This document shows, in pieces, positions 41,232-49,874 of a stretch of 63,802 bases of DNA. The stretch covers positions 1-63,802 of the forward strand of contig JAEZHK010000049.1 in NCBI GenBank assembly GCA_023416655.1. The letters are read 5' to 3'. How positions within the stretch are numbered: position 1 is the stretch's first letter; each line of letters opens with the position of its first letter. The position numbers and the translations under genes are program-made. The DNA comes from Bacillota bacterium (lineage in GTDB: Bacteria > Bacillota > Clostridia > Christensenellales > Aristaeellaceae). A model generated the notes under the pieces. The model was not told the origin of the DNA and searched no databases. It worked only from the letters and a program-made list of their open reading frames with translations.

Positions 41232-41900
41232 TTATGAAAGCTTGATGGAGCCCATCACCTGTTTTTGCACCGCCTGGAAGTCGTTGTACCGGTCAGCCGG
41301 TGCTGAGAAGTGAAACGCAATCAGCCGCTTTTTCGAACTCTTGAACGAGAGGATGATGAAGCCCTTAATCGCGTTGCCGTCCAGGTCCGCCTCGTACACG
41401 ACCGAGTAGGCGTTGCCGCCGACCAACTTGACCTTCTTGGAGATGGTGCTGTGCCGGAAGTTGGCGTAGCCCCCGGAGATCTTATCGATGAGCTTGTTCA
41501 GTTCCTTCTTGATGCCCTCCGGGTCCAGGTTCTTGCTCGTCTTTTTGACGCTGACGGCCACCCTCGCGGCGGCTTCTCCCTCGTTCACCGGCTGGACGTA
41601 GCAGATGGTGATGTTGCCGGGCAGGTTGACCCAGTGGGAGGGGTAATCAAACGAGATATCCAGCGACTGGTTGGACACCTTCTGGTACTTGTAGTCCGCG
41701 ATCTCCACCACCGGAACCGGCGACGGCGACGGCGTGGGCAGGGGCGTGGGCGTCGGTACCGGCGTAACCTCAGGTTGCTCCGTGGCCTCCAGAGTCGCCG
41801 CGGGCGCGTCCACCGCCTCGTCGGGCGGAACCAGCAAATCGCAGCCGGCCGCGGACAGCGACAAAAGCGCGATCAATAAGAGCGCCAACACCCGCTTCAC
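41232..41900 (-). CDS. Lipoprotein with proline/threonine linker
   Basis: This 222-residue exported lipoprotein has a signal peptide ending in the lipobox LSAAGC, so the cysteine near residue 19 would be lipidated. A flexible Pro/Thr/Ser/Val-rich spacer follows (about 25-65), then a soluble domain of about 155 residues with ISFDYPSHWVNLPG, which resembles PsbP-like or DUF4367-like folds. Its function is unknown. The GTG at 41900 has AAGGTGG upstream. It lies 37 nt after the acyl-CoA ligase on the same strand, so it may be the last gene of that operon. Confidence 0.7.
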   Translation of the reverse strand: MKRVLALLLIALLSLSAAGCDLLVPPDEAVDAPAATLEATEQPEVTPVPTPTPLPTPSPSPVPVVEIADYKYQKVSNQSLDISFDYPSHWVNLPGNITICYVQPVNEGEAAARVAVSVKKTSKNLDPEGIKKELNKLIDKISGGYANFRHSTISKKVKLVGGNAYSVVYEADLDGNAIKGFIILSFKSSKKRLIAFHFSAPADRYNDFQAVQKQVMGSIKLS

Positions 41901-41937
41901 GGCCGGACCACCTTTCCTTGGAAAATCCATGAACGTT

Positions 41938-43596
41938 CTACTTGTTCGCGTCGCGTTCGCGCAGCTCCACCCTGCGGATCTTGCCGGAGATCGTCTTGGG
42001 CAGTTCGCTGACGAATTCGATGATGCGCGGGTATTTGTAGGGCGCGGTGGTGCGCTTCACGTGCTCCTGCAGTTCCTTCTTGAGCGCGTCCGAGGGCTCG
42101 TAGCCCTTGCGCAGCACGACGGTCGCCTTGATGATCTGGCCGCGGACTTCGTCGGGCACGCCGGTGATCGCAGTCTCGACCACCGCGGAGTGCTCGAGCA
42201 GTGCGCTCTCCACTTCAAACGGCCCGATGCGGTAGCCGGAGGACTTGATCACGTCGTCCGCGCGGCCCACGTACCAGTAGTAGCCCCACTCGTCCCGCCA
42301 CGCCAGGTCCAGCGTATGGTACGCGCCGTCGTGCCACACCGCCTTGGTGCGCTCCGGATCGCGGTGGTAGCCCTGGAACATGCCCACGGGCCTGCCCTTG
42401 CGCGTGCGGACGACGATCTCGCCCACCACGCCCGGCTGGCAGGAGTTGCCTTCTTCATCCACCAGGTCCACGTCGAAGAGCGGCGAAGGCTTGCCCATCG
42501 AGCCGGGACAGACCTTCATCCACGGGAAGGTGCCGACGGTGACGCAGAGTTCCGTCTGGCCGTAGATCTCGCGCAGCTGGTGCCCGGTCAGCTTCTGCCA
42601 CTTGTCGAAGAGGTCGGGGTTCAGCGGCTCGCCCGCGGTGGAACAGCGCACGAGCGAGGAGAGGTCATATTGGGCCACGTCTTCCAGCGCCATGAACCGG
42701 TAGATGGTCGGCGGCGCGCAGAAGGTGGTCACCTTGTATTTTTCGAGGATCTTCAGCATGTCCGCGGGCACGAACTTGTCAAAGTCATAGCTCATGATGG
42801 CGCTGCCCGCCAGCCATTGGCCGTACAGCTTTCCCCACACGCTCTTGGCCCAGCCGGTCTCGGAGACCGTCAGGTGCAGGCCACCCTCAAAGCAGCCCTG
42901 CCAGTACACGGCGGTCTGGATGTGGCCCAGCGGGTAGGCGTAGTCGAGGAGCACCATCTTCGGCATGCCGCTGGTGCCGGAGGTGAAGTAGATGAGGAGC
43001 GGATCGTCGTTTTCGTTGAGGGGCAGCGGGCGCTCGAACGCATCCGGGTGCTTCGCCATTTCCTCGTCGAAGGAGATCCAGCCCTCGCGCTTGCCGCGGG
43101 CGGAGATGCGCAGTTTGACCGTCGGACATTCGGGGAGTGCCTGGTCCATCTGGTCGGCGAACACATTTTCGGTGGTGCCGATGATGGCGGAAATGTCCGC
43201 CGCGTTGGCGCGGTAGACGATGTCCTTCTTGGTCAAAAGATGGGTGGCGGGAACGGCCACGGCGCCCAGCTTGTGCAGGGCCATGATCGCTATCCAGAAC
43301 TCGTAGTGGCGCTTTAGGACCAGCATCACCACGTCGCCCCGCTTGACGCCGAGGGACTCGAGCATGTTGGCGCACCGGCTGGATTCCCGACTGATTTCGC
43401 GGAAGGAGAAGGCCCTTTCCTCGCCCTCAGGGTTGCACCACTGAAGCGCCCTCGCGTCCGGCGTTTCTTCCGCCATTCTGTCGAGTACGTCAAAGGCGAA
43501 GTTGAAGTGCTCCGGGACGACGAACCTGAAGTTCTTCAGGTAATCCTCATAGGAGCCGAATTCCCACTGCTCCAGGTATTGCTTGTAAAGCGTCAT
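41938..43596 (-). CDS. AMP-dependent acyl-CoA synthetase
   Basis: This is a 552-residue member of the adenylate-forming ligase family. The ATP loop is IYFTSGTSGMPKM near residue 200, followed by SETGWAKSVWGKLYGQWL typical of medium-chain or acetyl-type acyl-CoA synthetases, REIYGQTE, VWHDGAYHTLDLAWRDEWGYYWYVGRADDVIKSSGYRIGP, and a C-terminal PKTISGKIRR with the catalytic lysine. It would activate a short- or medium-chain or aromatic acid. It lies 17 nt after an XRE-cupin regulator, a pairing common in Firmicutes, which suggests control by the metabolite it handles. Confidence 0.88.
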   Translation of the reverse strand: MTLYKQYLEQWEFGSYEDYLKNFRFVVPEHFNFAFDVLDRMAEETPDARALQWCNPEGEERAFSFREISRESSRCANMLESLGVKRGDVVMLVLKRHYEFWIAIMALHKLGAVAVPATHLLTKKDIVYRANAADISAIIGTTENVFADQMDQALPECPTVKLRISARGKREGWISFDEEMAKHPDAFERPLPLNENDDPLLIYFTSGTSGMPKMVLLDYAYPLGHIQTAVYWQGCFEGGLHLTVSETGWAKSVWGKLYGQWLAGSAIMSYDFDKFVPADMLKILEKYKVTTFCAPPTIYRFMALEDVAQYDLSSLVRCSTAGEPLNPDLFDKWQKLTGHQLREIYGQTELCVTVGTFPWMKVCPGSMGKPSPLFDVDLVDEEGNSCQPGVVGEIVVRTRKGRPVGMFQGYHRDPERTKAVWHDGAYHTLDLAWRDEWGYYWYVGRADDVIKSSGYRIGPFEVESALLEHSAVVETAITGVPDEVRGQIIKATVVLRKGYEPSDALKKELQEHVKRTTAPYKYPRIIEFVSELPKTISGKIRRVELRERDANK

Positions 43597-43613
43597 ACGG
43601 CCATCCTCCCGGA

Positions 43614-44168
43614 TTATTTGATGACGACAGCGATAAACTTCGCGTCGGCGTCCAGAGCGTACATGGCATGGGGGAGCGAGGCGTCATAGTAGACCGAGTC
43701 GCCCGCCTCCAGAAAGACCTTGTTGCCGCCCAGTTCGACCAGCATGCGGCCCGTGAGCAGGTAGTCAAACTCCTGCCCCTCGTGGGCGTGAGCGGTCTTG
43801 CCGGAGGTCTGCCCGTCGAACTCGACGGTCACGATGAAAGGCTCCGCCTTCTTGTCGCGGAAGTTGTAGGCCAGGTGCTGATAGTGGTAGGCTTTGCGCC
43901 GGTCAAACGCCAGGCCCTGGCCGGAGCGGGTCACAACGTAGCCGCGCAGCTTCGGGCTCTCGCCGGTCAGTAGGTCGCTGATGTCCACGCCCAGCGCCTT
44001 GGCGATGTTGAAGAGGTGGCTGAACGAGAAATCCCTGCCGCCCTTCTCGTAGGCGATGTAGTCCTCCAGCGGCACGCCCGACGCCTCGGCGACCTGAAGC
44101 TGCGTCAGGCCGCTGATCTCGCGCAGATCGCAAATTCGCACCGCGATCGCCTGAATGTTCTCGGACAT
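43614..44168 (-). CDS. XRE-family regulator with cupin domain
   Basis: This 184-residue transcription factor has an N-terminal helix-turn-helix of the lambda repressor type (ICDLREISGLTQLQVAEASGVPLEDYIAYEKGG, about 8-65) and a C-terminal cupin barrel (about 110-180) with AHEGQEFDYLLTGRMLVELGG and the closing ASLPHAMYAL. Such regulators sense a small ligand and usually control the neighbouring ligase. ATG 44168 follows GGAGGG. Its promoter contains palindromic repeats that look like its own operator. Confidence 0.85.
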   Translation of the reverse strand: MSENIQAIAVRICDLREISGLTQLQVAEASGVPLEDYIAYEKGGRDFSFSHLFNIAKALGVDISDLLTGESPKLRGYVVTRSGQGLAFDRRKAYHYQHLAYNFRDKKAEPFIVTVEFDGQTSGKTAHAHEGQEFDYLLTGRMLVELGGNKVFLEAGDSVYYDASLPHAMYALDADAKFIAVVIK

Positions 44169-44201
44169 TGTCAGCCCTCCCTGATCCATCCATTTTATCA
44201 A

Positions 44202-44233
44202 ATCATAACTTCAAGGGGCGCTTGATGTCAAGC
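44202..44233 (-). promoter_or_regulatory. Promoter and palindromic operator of the XRE-cupin operon
   Basis: TTGACA (44226-44231) and TATGAT (44202-44207) on the minus strand are 18 nt apart. A perfect palindrome, GCTTGA-TG-TCAAGC (44220-44233), covers the -35. A second arrangement, TCAAG-N5-CTTGA (44211-44225), lies in the spacer. The pattern suggests autorepression by the XRE protein. The rest of the 312-nt gap, from 44234 to the next promoter at 44430, shows nothing I can name. Confidence 0.65.
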
Positions 44234-44429
44234 AAAAGTATGAAGATTACCCAGTTCTGGCATGTCGCGGCACAATCGAAGCCCGATTTGAAGGCGATTT
44301 TCCGGGATTCTCCACAAAGAATATGGCCCAATGGAAGCGAGGATTTTCCTGACTTTCGACGTGATAAAAAGCGCAAGGCGCAGGTTTTTGCACAATAACA
44401 GGCAGTTGGCCGTGATCTGTAGGTTTTTA

Positions 44430-44458
44430 TTGACAGGCGCGCGCGCGAGGGATAGTAT
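44430..44458 (+). promoter_or_regulatory. Promoter of the unrecognised gene at 44481
   Basis: Consensus TTGACA (44430-44435) and TAGTAT (44453-44458) are spaced 17 nt over an unusually GC-alternating spacer (a run of GCGCGCGCG). Confidence 0.7.
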
Positions 44459-44480
44459 GGGTTTGGGGAGGGGGACTTGC

Positions 44481-45323
44481 ATGGCGTGCAAATGTAGCGA
44501 GTTGGCCCGGTTATGGGTTGAAACCTACGGCGAACAGATTCTGCATCTGCCTCTGGGCAGGCTCGTCGAGATCGCTAACCAATGCATTGAATCGGGCCTC
44601 GTGCCGATCACGGATAAGCTGACGCCGGAGGATGGGGCTTGCCTCCTGGTCGAGATTAAAACCGCGCTGGCGGCTTCCGAGCGGGCGCGGGCCGAGGCCG
44701 ACGCCGCCTTGCCGCCGCTGACCGGGACGCCCAAGCAGGTCCGTTGGGCGGAACAGATCCGCAGTCAGGCGATCCGAAACGCGCGAACATTCCGGCAGCG
44801 GGCCAAGCAGCAGCAGGAAGAGCGGGTTGTGGCACGACTGGATGACTACCTTGCGAGCGTCCTTCAGAAAAAGTCCGGCGCGCTGTGGTTCATCAACAAC
44901 CGCTGGGCGTTTGTGGACTTTCCGGGGATCGTCCGACGGATGCCCGAGATGCTGCCGGAGGAAACGTCCAGCGATGCCGAACAGGAAGCGCGCGCCGAAA
45001 TGACCCTGTACCCCGCGAGCGGCGCGCGAAACCGGAGGACGGAGATCGCGGTTTCCGGCGACGGACTGCTGTTATTGCATCCGCGCGATTTTGACTTTCT
45101 GGGCGTCGTGGGCAAACATCATCTGAAGTGGGATGCGGAAGCGTTGGGATGGCGTGGGAAGTCGACGCTTCCCGGCGAGCCGATCGCCGACCAGGCAGCG
45201 GCGCTCACCGCGGACCTCCTGGCGGAAGGGTACGCGGTCATGGTGGCGGACGACCTCACCCGCGGCAAGGCGCAGGAGATCACGCGGGAAAAAGAGAATG
45301 GGCTGGCGGACCGGGAGACTTGA
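44481..45323 (+). CDS. Unrecognised soluble protein
   Basis: I do not recognise this 280-residue protein as a whole. ATG 44481 follows GGGAGGGGG, and a clean promoter precedes it. The N-terminus has two cysteines (ACKCSEL). The middle has TPKQVRWAEQIRSQAIRNARTF followed later by ALWFINNRW, a combination resembling a small module seen in proteins of mobile elements and phages. The C-terminal part (HHLKWDAEALGWRGKSTLPG, then AALTADLLAEGYAVMVADDL) resembles modules that compare a measured against an expected sequence in helicase-associated domains. Both resemblances are from memory. It precedes a DUF2207 gene by 67 nt and may be cotranscribed. Confidence 0.65.
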   Translation: MACKCSELARLWVETYGEQILHLPLGRLVEIANQCIESGLVPITDKLTPEDGACLLVEIKTALAASERARAEADAALPPLTGTPKQVRWAEQIRSQAIRNARTFRQRAKQQQEERVVARLDDYLASVLQKKSGALWFINNRWAFVDFPGIVRRMPEMLPEETSSDAEQEARAEMTLYPASGARNRRTEIAVSGDGLLLLHPRDFDFLGVVGKHHLKWDAEALGWRGKSTLPGEPIADQAAALTADLLAEGYAVMVADDLTRGKAQEITREKENGLADRET

Positions 45324-45390
45324 CGGGGCGTATAGCCCGGCATGCCCGGCTCCGACGATATATTTTTGAAAAATAAGGTGGGGGATGAAC

Positions 45391-47133
45391 ATGCGCAAGA
45401 TCGCGGCGGTGATCCTGCTGGTCCTGATGTTTCCGGCCGGCGCGCTGGCGGACGGGTTTTCGATCCCTGCGTATTCGATGGACGTGGCCATCCGGGAGGA
45501 TGGCTCCGCGCAGGTGACCGAGAACCTGACGTATGACTTTGACGGCAGCTATAACGGCATCCTGAGTTCCTTCGACGTTGGAGACGTGGAAGGCATGGAG
45601 GATCTGAAACTGTACGTGGACGGCGGTACGCTCCTGCGTCAGGTGGACGCGCTGGGCAGCGAACCCTTCACCTACACCGCGGTGAGGGAGGGCGACCTTG
45701 TCAATGTCAAGGCATACGCGCCGGGGAATGGCGGGCAGCGCGCCTTCCGGTACGAGTACGTATTCCGGGGTCTGGCGCAACGCTACCGGGATGCCGCGCG
45801 GCTCAATTACAAGCTGATCGGCGTGAAAAACCAGGCTACGCTCGAAAACGCGATCCTCCGCGTGAGCTTCCCCGCCGCGCCGGAGCACTGGTTCGCGCAC
45901 GGCGCGATGGGCGCGGAGGACCTGTCCGTCGATCCTGACGGCGTGCTGACGGCGGGTCCGAAGGACGTCCGGCCGGGAGAGTACGTGGAGATCGACGCGC
46001 TGTTCCCCGCGGCTTCCATGTCCCTCGCGCCGCTGATTGACGAGCCCATCGTCCAGTCCGCTCTGGACACGGAGGCGAGGTTGGCCGAGGAGAAGGCCGC
46101 GGCGGAAGCCGCCGCCGCTGAAACCCGAAACCGGATGCGCTACGGGGTGATCGGGCTTCTGGCCGTGTTCTTCATTGGCGCGGCGCTCATGCTCCGGCAG
46201 AAGCTGGCCCGGTTCGGCGTCAAAAAGGACATCGGGCCTTCCGACGACATGGAGGCGCTTTCCGGGCTGGACGCCGCCGTCGCGGAACTTCTGGGCAGGG
46301 GAAAGGTGAGCGAGAGCGGCTTTTCCGCGACGCTGCTGGAGCTGGTGCAGAAGGGCGCGCTGTCGATGGCCGCCGAGGTCCATCCGCTGACCGGCGAGAA
46401 GGAGACGAAGTTCACGGTGAAAAGCCGCGGGGTAAGTTTGACGCCGCAGCAGGCAGCCCTGTTTGACTGGCTGTTCCAGGGGCGCGAATTCCTTTGGATC
46501 GAGGACCTGAACGCGGGCAAGGACGCGAAGCTTGCGCAGTCCTTCACATCGGGCTACAGCAGCTGGCAGCAGTCCGTCTCCCATCAGGCGGTCGATGAGG
46601 GGCTGTACTTCGGCAACAGCGTCAAAATGGGCTGTGGCGTGGCGATGCTCGCCGCGGGCGGCATACTGCTCAGCGTGGCGCTGTTCTTCCTGGGCCAGAA
46701 CTGGGTGGCGCTGGCGGGGCTTATCCTGACGGTCGTCATGGTGTTCGGCTTTTCCAGGGTTCGCAACATCACTGATTCAGGCGAGAAGCGTTGCGCCGCG
46801 GTGCGCGGCTTCTGCGAAAAGTACGGCGAGAATCTCAAGAGCCTGCCGCCGGAGGCGCTGGGACACCTGTCCGTGTTGGTGGCGCTGGGCTATGTGGAGC
46901 CGCTGGCCCGGTACTTCGACGAGCGAGCGAACCAGCCCGACTATGGCTACGGCGGCTGGCTGCCGGTTTGGTGGTATGTCGGGTGGTACCATGACATGGG
47001 CCGGGTCGACCGCTCGTTCCACGACGTCCGGCAGCACAACGCGGGCGTCGCCGCCAGCGGCGGTTCGTCCGGCGGCGGTTTCTCCGGCTCGTCGGGCGGA
47101 GGCGGCGGCGGCGGGGGACACGGGGCCTGGTAA
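45391..47133 (+). CDS. DUF2207 domain membrane protein
   Basis: This 580-residue exported protein has a signal peptide (KIAAVILLVLMFPAGALA), then the DUF2207 extracytoplasmic domain (about 20-235: SMDVAIREDGSAQVTENLTYDFDGSYNGI). One transmembrane helix near 250, a cytoplasmic region (LDAAVAELLGRGKVSESGFSATLLELVQKGALS), a pair of helices near 415-455, and a Gly/Ser-rich tail follow. The tail is like that of the TPM proteins at 36-39 kb, and DUF2207 and TPM genes often co-occur in bacteria. Its function is unknown. I chose the second ATG (45391), better spaced from GGTGGGGG than 45385. Confidence 0.85.
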   Translation: MRKIAAVILLVLMFPAGALADGFSIPAYSMDVAIREDGSAQVTENLTYDFDGSYNGILSSFDVGDVEGMEDLKLYVDGGTLLRQVDALGSEPFTYTAVREGDLVNVKAYAPGNGGQRAFRYEYVFRGLAQRYRDAARLNYKLIGVKNQATLENAILRVSFPAAPEHWFAHGAMGAEDLSVDPDGVLTAGPKDVRPGEYVEIDALFPAASMSLAPLIDEPIVQSALDTEARLAEEKAAAEAAAAETRNRMRYGVIGLLAVFFIGAALMLRQKLARFGVKKDIGPSDDMEALSGLDAAVAELLGRGKVSESGFSATLLELVQKGALSMAAEVHPLTGEKETKFTVKSRGVSLTPQQAALFDWLFQGREFLWIEDLNAGKDAKLAQSFTSGYSSWQQSVSHQAVDEGLYFGNSVKMGCGVAMLAAGGILLSVALFFLGQNWVALAGLILTVVMVFGFSRVRNITDSGEKRCAAVRGFCEKYGENLKSLPPEALGHLSVLVALGYVEPLARYFDERANQPDYGYGGWLPVWWYVGWYHDMGRVDRSFHDVRQHNAGVAASGGSSGGGFSGSSGGGGGGGGHGAW

Positions 47134-47136
47134 AGG

Positions 47137-47269
47137 GCAGCGGAAATCTGCCATGCAGCTTTCCGCTGCAATGGAAACGGCGCATGCCCTGCAAGCATGA
47201 AGCTTGCGGGCGGGCCTACGCGCAATGCGGAATGGGCAACCTGCGGCCGCGCACTTCCCTCCGGTTGCC
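47137..47269 (+). terminator. Hairpin chain after the DUF2207 gene
   Basis: The first hairpin (GCAGCGGAAA/TTTCCGCTGC, 47137-47169) is the likely terminator. A second (around GCAAGC/GCTTGC, 47188-47210) and a third loose stem (CAACC near 47240 with GGTTG near 47265) follow without T runs. Confidence 0.5.
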
Positions 47270-47279
47270 TTGAATGAAT

Positions 47280-47355
47280 CGGGGGCCGCGGCCCCCGAGC
47301 CCCAGGAAAAGGTTTCGATGAATGAATCGGGCCGCCGGTGAAAGCCGGCGGCCCG
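47280..47355 (-). terminator. Two hairpins after murC, each preceded by GAATGAATC
   Basis: An 18-bp perfect palindrome (47280-47297) and a hairpin with an 11-bp stem (47328-47338 with 47345-47355) each follow the same direct repeat TGAATGAATCGG on the plus strand. On the minus strand the second hairpin is 21 nt past murC and is followed by ATTCATTCAT, so it probably ends murC transcription. Confidence 0.6.
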
Positions 47356-47376
47356 AGGCGCGTTATAAGGGTGGGG

Positions 47377-48774
47377 TCAGCGCTTGACAGTATCGCCGTG
47401 CAGCGCGATCTGCTCGTTCAGAAGGTCGATGTTGCCGCAGCCCAGCGTGATCACAAGGTCGCCCGGCTGCCAGTGGGCGCGGAGGTACGCCTCCGTGTCG
47501 TCAAAGGTGGGCGTCACGGTGGCGTTTACGCCGCGCGCGCGCATCGGCGGCAGCAGCATTTCGCTCTTGATGTCGCCCGGGTCTGACTCCCGCGCCGCCA
47601 TGATGTCGGTGATGAGAACGAGGTCCGCGTCGTCGAATGTCTCCACGAAGCCGTCGAAGAGCTTCTTCGTGCGGGAGTATGTGTGCGGCTGCCACACCGC
47701 CCACAGCCGCTTGTGGGGCTGGAGCTTGGCGATGCGCAGCGCGTTTTTGATCTCGGTGGGGTTGTGGCCATAGTCCTGGTAGACCTTGACGCCGTCGGTG
47801 ACGCTGGTGAGCTCGAACCGCCGGTGCGCGCCGGTGAAGCGGGAGAGCGTCCGGGCCACGCTGCCCATCGGAAGGCCGCAGATTTCGGCCACTGCGATGA
47901 CCGCCAGCGCGTTCAAAAGGTTGTGCTCTCCCGCCACCGTCATGGCGACTTCGCAGAGCGGCCGCCCTTCGAGCGTCGCCACAAAGCTGGCGCGGCCCTC
48001 CGGGTCATAGGTGAGCTTTTCGGGTTTCAGGTCGTTTTCCGGCCCCATGCCATAGGTGAGGGCCTTGCGCCCCGAGGCGCGCAGCACACGCACGACGCGG
48101 AAGTCGTCGCCGCAGCCCACGCACCAGCCGTCTTCCGGCGTCCTCTTGGCAAATTCCAAAAACGCGCGCTCGATGTCATCGATGTCCTTGTAGAAGTCCA
48201 GGTGGTCTTCGTCGATGTTGAGGATCACCGCCACCGTCGGCAGAAACTTCAGAAAGCTGGCGTTGAACTCGCAGGCCTCGACCACGAAGTAATCCTTCTC
48301 ACCAAGGAGCGTCGATCCGCCCAGCGCGTCCAGCTCGCCGCCGATGTGCACGGTGGGGTGGACCAGCGACTCCACCATCGCCTGGGACAGCATGGCGGTG
48401 GTCGTGGTCTTGCCGTGGGTACCGCTGATGGCGACGGCGGTTTTGTAGCCCTCCATCAGCTGCCCGATCAGTTCGCTGCGCTCGATCTGCGGGATGTTCA
48501 GGCGCTCCGCTTCCATCCGCTCCGGGTTTTCCGGCGCGATGGCGGCGGTGTAGACGATGAGGTCCGCGCCCTGCACGTTTTCCGGCCTGTGGCCAATGGC
48601 GACCGGGATGCCCTTTTCATTCAGCGCATCGGTCTTGTGGGAGCGCTCGCGGTCCGAGCCGGTCACCTGGTAGCCGAGTTTCACCATCAGCGGCGCGAGC
48701 CCCGACATGGAGCTTCCGCCGATGCCGATAAAGTGCACGCGCCCGCCCTGGAACGCCTGGATGTGCGCGGTCAT
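47377..48774 (-). CDS. murC: UDP-N-acetylmuramate-L-alanine ligase
   Basis: MurC adds L-alanine to UDP-MurNAc, the first peptide step of cell wall synthesis. The 465-residue protein has the N-terminal VHFIGIGGSSMSGLA loop, the ATP site AISGTHGKTTTTAM near residue 120, NIDEDHLDFYKD, AGEHNLLNALA, and YGHNPTEIKNAL. ATG 48774 has GGAGG upstream; the longer frame beyond it has no support. A TATAAT promoter lies just upstream. Confidence 0.97.
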   Translation of the reverse strand: MTAHIQAFQGGRVHFIGIGGSSMSGLAPLMVKLGYQVTGSDRERSHKTDALNEKGIPVAIGHRPENVQGADLIVYTAAIAPENPERMEAERLNIPQIERSELIGQLMEGYKTAVAISGTHGKTTTTAMLSQAMVESLVHPTVHIGGELDALGGSTLLGEKDYFVVEACEFNASFLKFLPTVAVILNIDEDHLDFYKDIDDIERAFLEFAKRTPEDGWCVGCGDDFRVVRVLRASGRKALTYGMGPENDLKPEKLTYDPEGRASFVATLEGRPLCEVAMTVAGEHNLLNALAVIAVAEICGLPMGSVARTLSRFTGAHRRFELTSVTDGVKVYQDYGHNPTEIKNALRIAKLQPHKRLWAVWQPHTYSRTKKLFDGFVETFDDADLVLITDIMAARESDPGDIKSEMLLPPMRARGVNATVTPTFDDTEAYLRAHWQPGDLVITLGCGNIDLLNEQIALHGDTVKR

Positions 48775-48811
48775 GTCATTCGTCCTCCCGAAATCGATCA
48801 TCTGATTTTTC

Positions 48812-48840
48812 ATTATACGACGGTTGGCCCTCGCCATCAA
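48812..48840 (-). promoter_or_regulatory. murC promoter
   Basis: TTGATG (48835-48840) and TATAAT (48812-48817) on the minus strand are spaced 17 nt, about 38 nt before the murC ATG. Confidence 0.7.
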
Positions 48841-48895
48841 CCGCGGATTCCGCAATCGTCCGGGTCGCGCGTTAAATTTAAGTTGGATTCTCGAA

Positions 48896-48940
48896 AATGT
48901 GTTCGCGCTTCTTTCGGAATTCCCCAAGTTCCGGTATAAT
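48896..48940 (+). promoter_or_regulatory. purR promoter with a PurBox-like half site
   Basis: TATAAT (48935-48940) precedes purR by 36 nt. Upstream, AATGTGTTCGCGCTT (48896-48910) shares the TGTTCG core with the repeats at the purine operon promoter, which hints that PurR regulates its own gene. Confidence 0.5.
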
Positions 48941-48976
48941 CCTATGGTATGTCCAGATTCTCCCGGAGGTATTTTG

Positions 48977-49798
48977 ATGGACCGGATCAAGCGCAGCGAG
49001 CGGCTCGGCGCGATGGCCGCGGCGCTGATGGCATGCCCCAACAGGATTCATACGCTCGGCACGTTCTGCGAACTGTTCGGCGCCGCGAAGTCGACGGTCA
49101 GCGAGGACATCGAGCTTTTGCGCGCGTCTTTTGAAGCCTTCGGCCAGGGCGAGCTGACCACGGTCGCGGGCGCGGCGGGCGGGGTTCGCTACCGCGCCAC
49201 CGTAAGCCCGGAGCGCACGCGCGCGTTTTTACGCCAGCTTGCAGGCCGGTTGAGCGACGCGGGGCGTCTATTGCCGGGCGGCTTCCTCTACACCTCCGAC
49301 GTAAGCTCCGAGCCGGAGACCGCCGAGATGCTGGGCCGGATCCTTGCGATGCAGTACTACGACCGCTCGCCCGACTTCGTTTTGACGATGGAGACCAAGG
49401 GCATCCCGATCGCGATGATGACGGCCCGCGCGTTGGGCGTGCCGCTGGTCATCGCGCGGCGCGATTCCCGAGCTTACGAGGGCTCCGCCGTCAAGATCAA
49501 TTACATCGCGGGCGCGGGCGGCGAACGCATCGAAACCATGGCGCTGGCTCGGCGCGCCGTGACAGGCGGGCAGCGGGCGCTGATCATCGACGACTTCATG
49601 AAGGGCGGCGGTACGCTGCGCGGCATGGTGGACATGATGGCCGAGTTCCAGGCCGAGGTGGTGGGCGTGGGCGTCATGATCTCCACCGCCCAGCCCGAGA
49701 AAAAGCGGGTGGCGGGCGCGAAGTCGCTGATGGTTCTGACCGAGGTGGACGCGCAGCAGGGCCGGGTCACGGTGGAACCCGCGGAGCAGTTCCGGTAA
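48977..49798 (+). CDS. purR: Purine operon repressor
   Basis: This 273-residue protein is the Bacillus-type PurR: an N-terminal winged helix (ERLGAMAAALMACPNRIHTLGTFCELFGAAKSTVSEDIELLR, about 6-55) joined to a type I phosphoribosyltransferase fold that binds PRPP and lacks enzyme activity. The PRPP loop is ALIIDDFMKGGGTLRGM near residue 200. In Bacillus it represses purine genes at PurBox sites, and PRPP relieves this. The purine operon in this window carries PurBox-like repeats, so it is an obvious target. CGGAGG precedes ATG 48977. Confidence 0.93.
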   Translation: MDRIKRSERLGAMAAALMACPNRIHTLGTFCELFGAAKSTVSEDIELLRASFEAFGQGELTTVAGAAGGVRYRATVSPERTRAFLRQLAGRLSDAGRLLPGGFLYTSDVSSEPETAEMLGRILAMQYYDRSPDFVLTMETKGIPIAMMTARALGVPLVIARRDSRAYEGSAVKINYIAGAGGERIETMALARRAVTGGQRALIIDDFMKGGGTLRGMVDMMAEFQAEVVGVGVMISTAQPEKKRVAGAKSLMVLTEVDAQQGRVTVEPAEQFR

Positions 49799-49874
49799 TC
49801 AGGTTGCGTGACCGGCGGCGACCAAATTCCGGTGCGGGGTTTGTGTGTGGGATGCCGCGCCAAGAGGGATGAAT

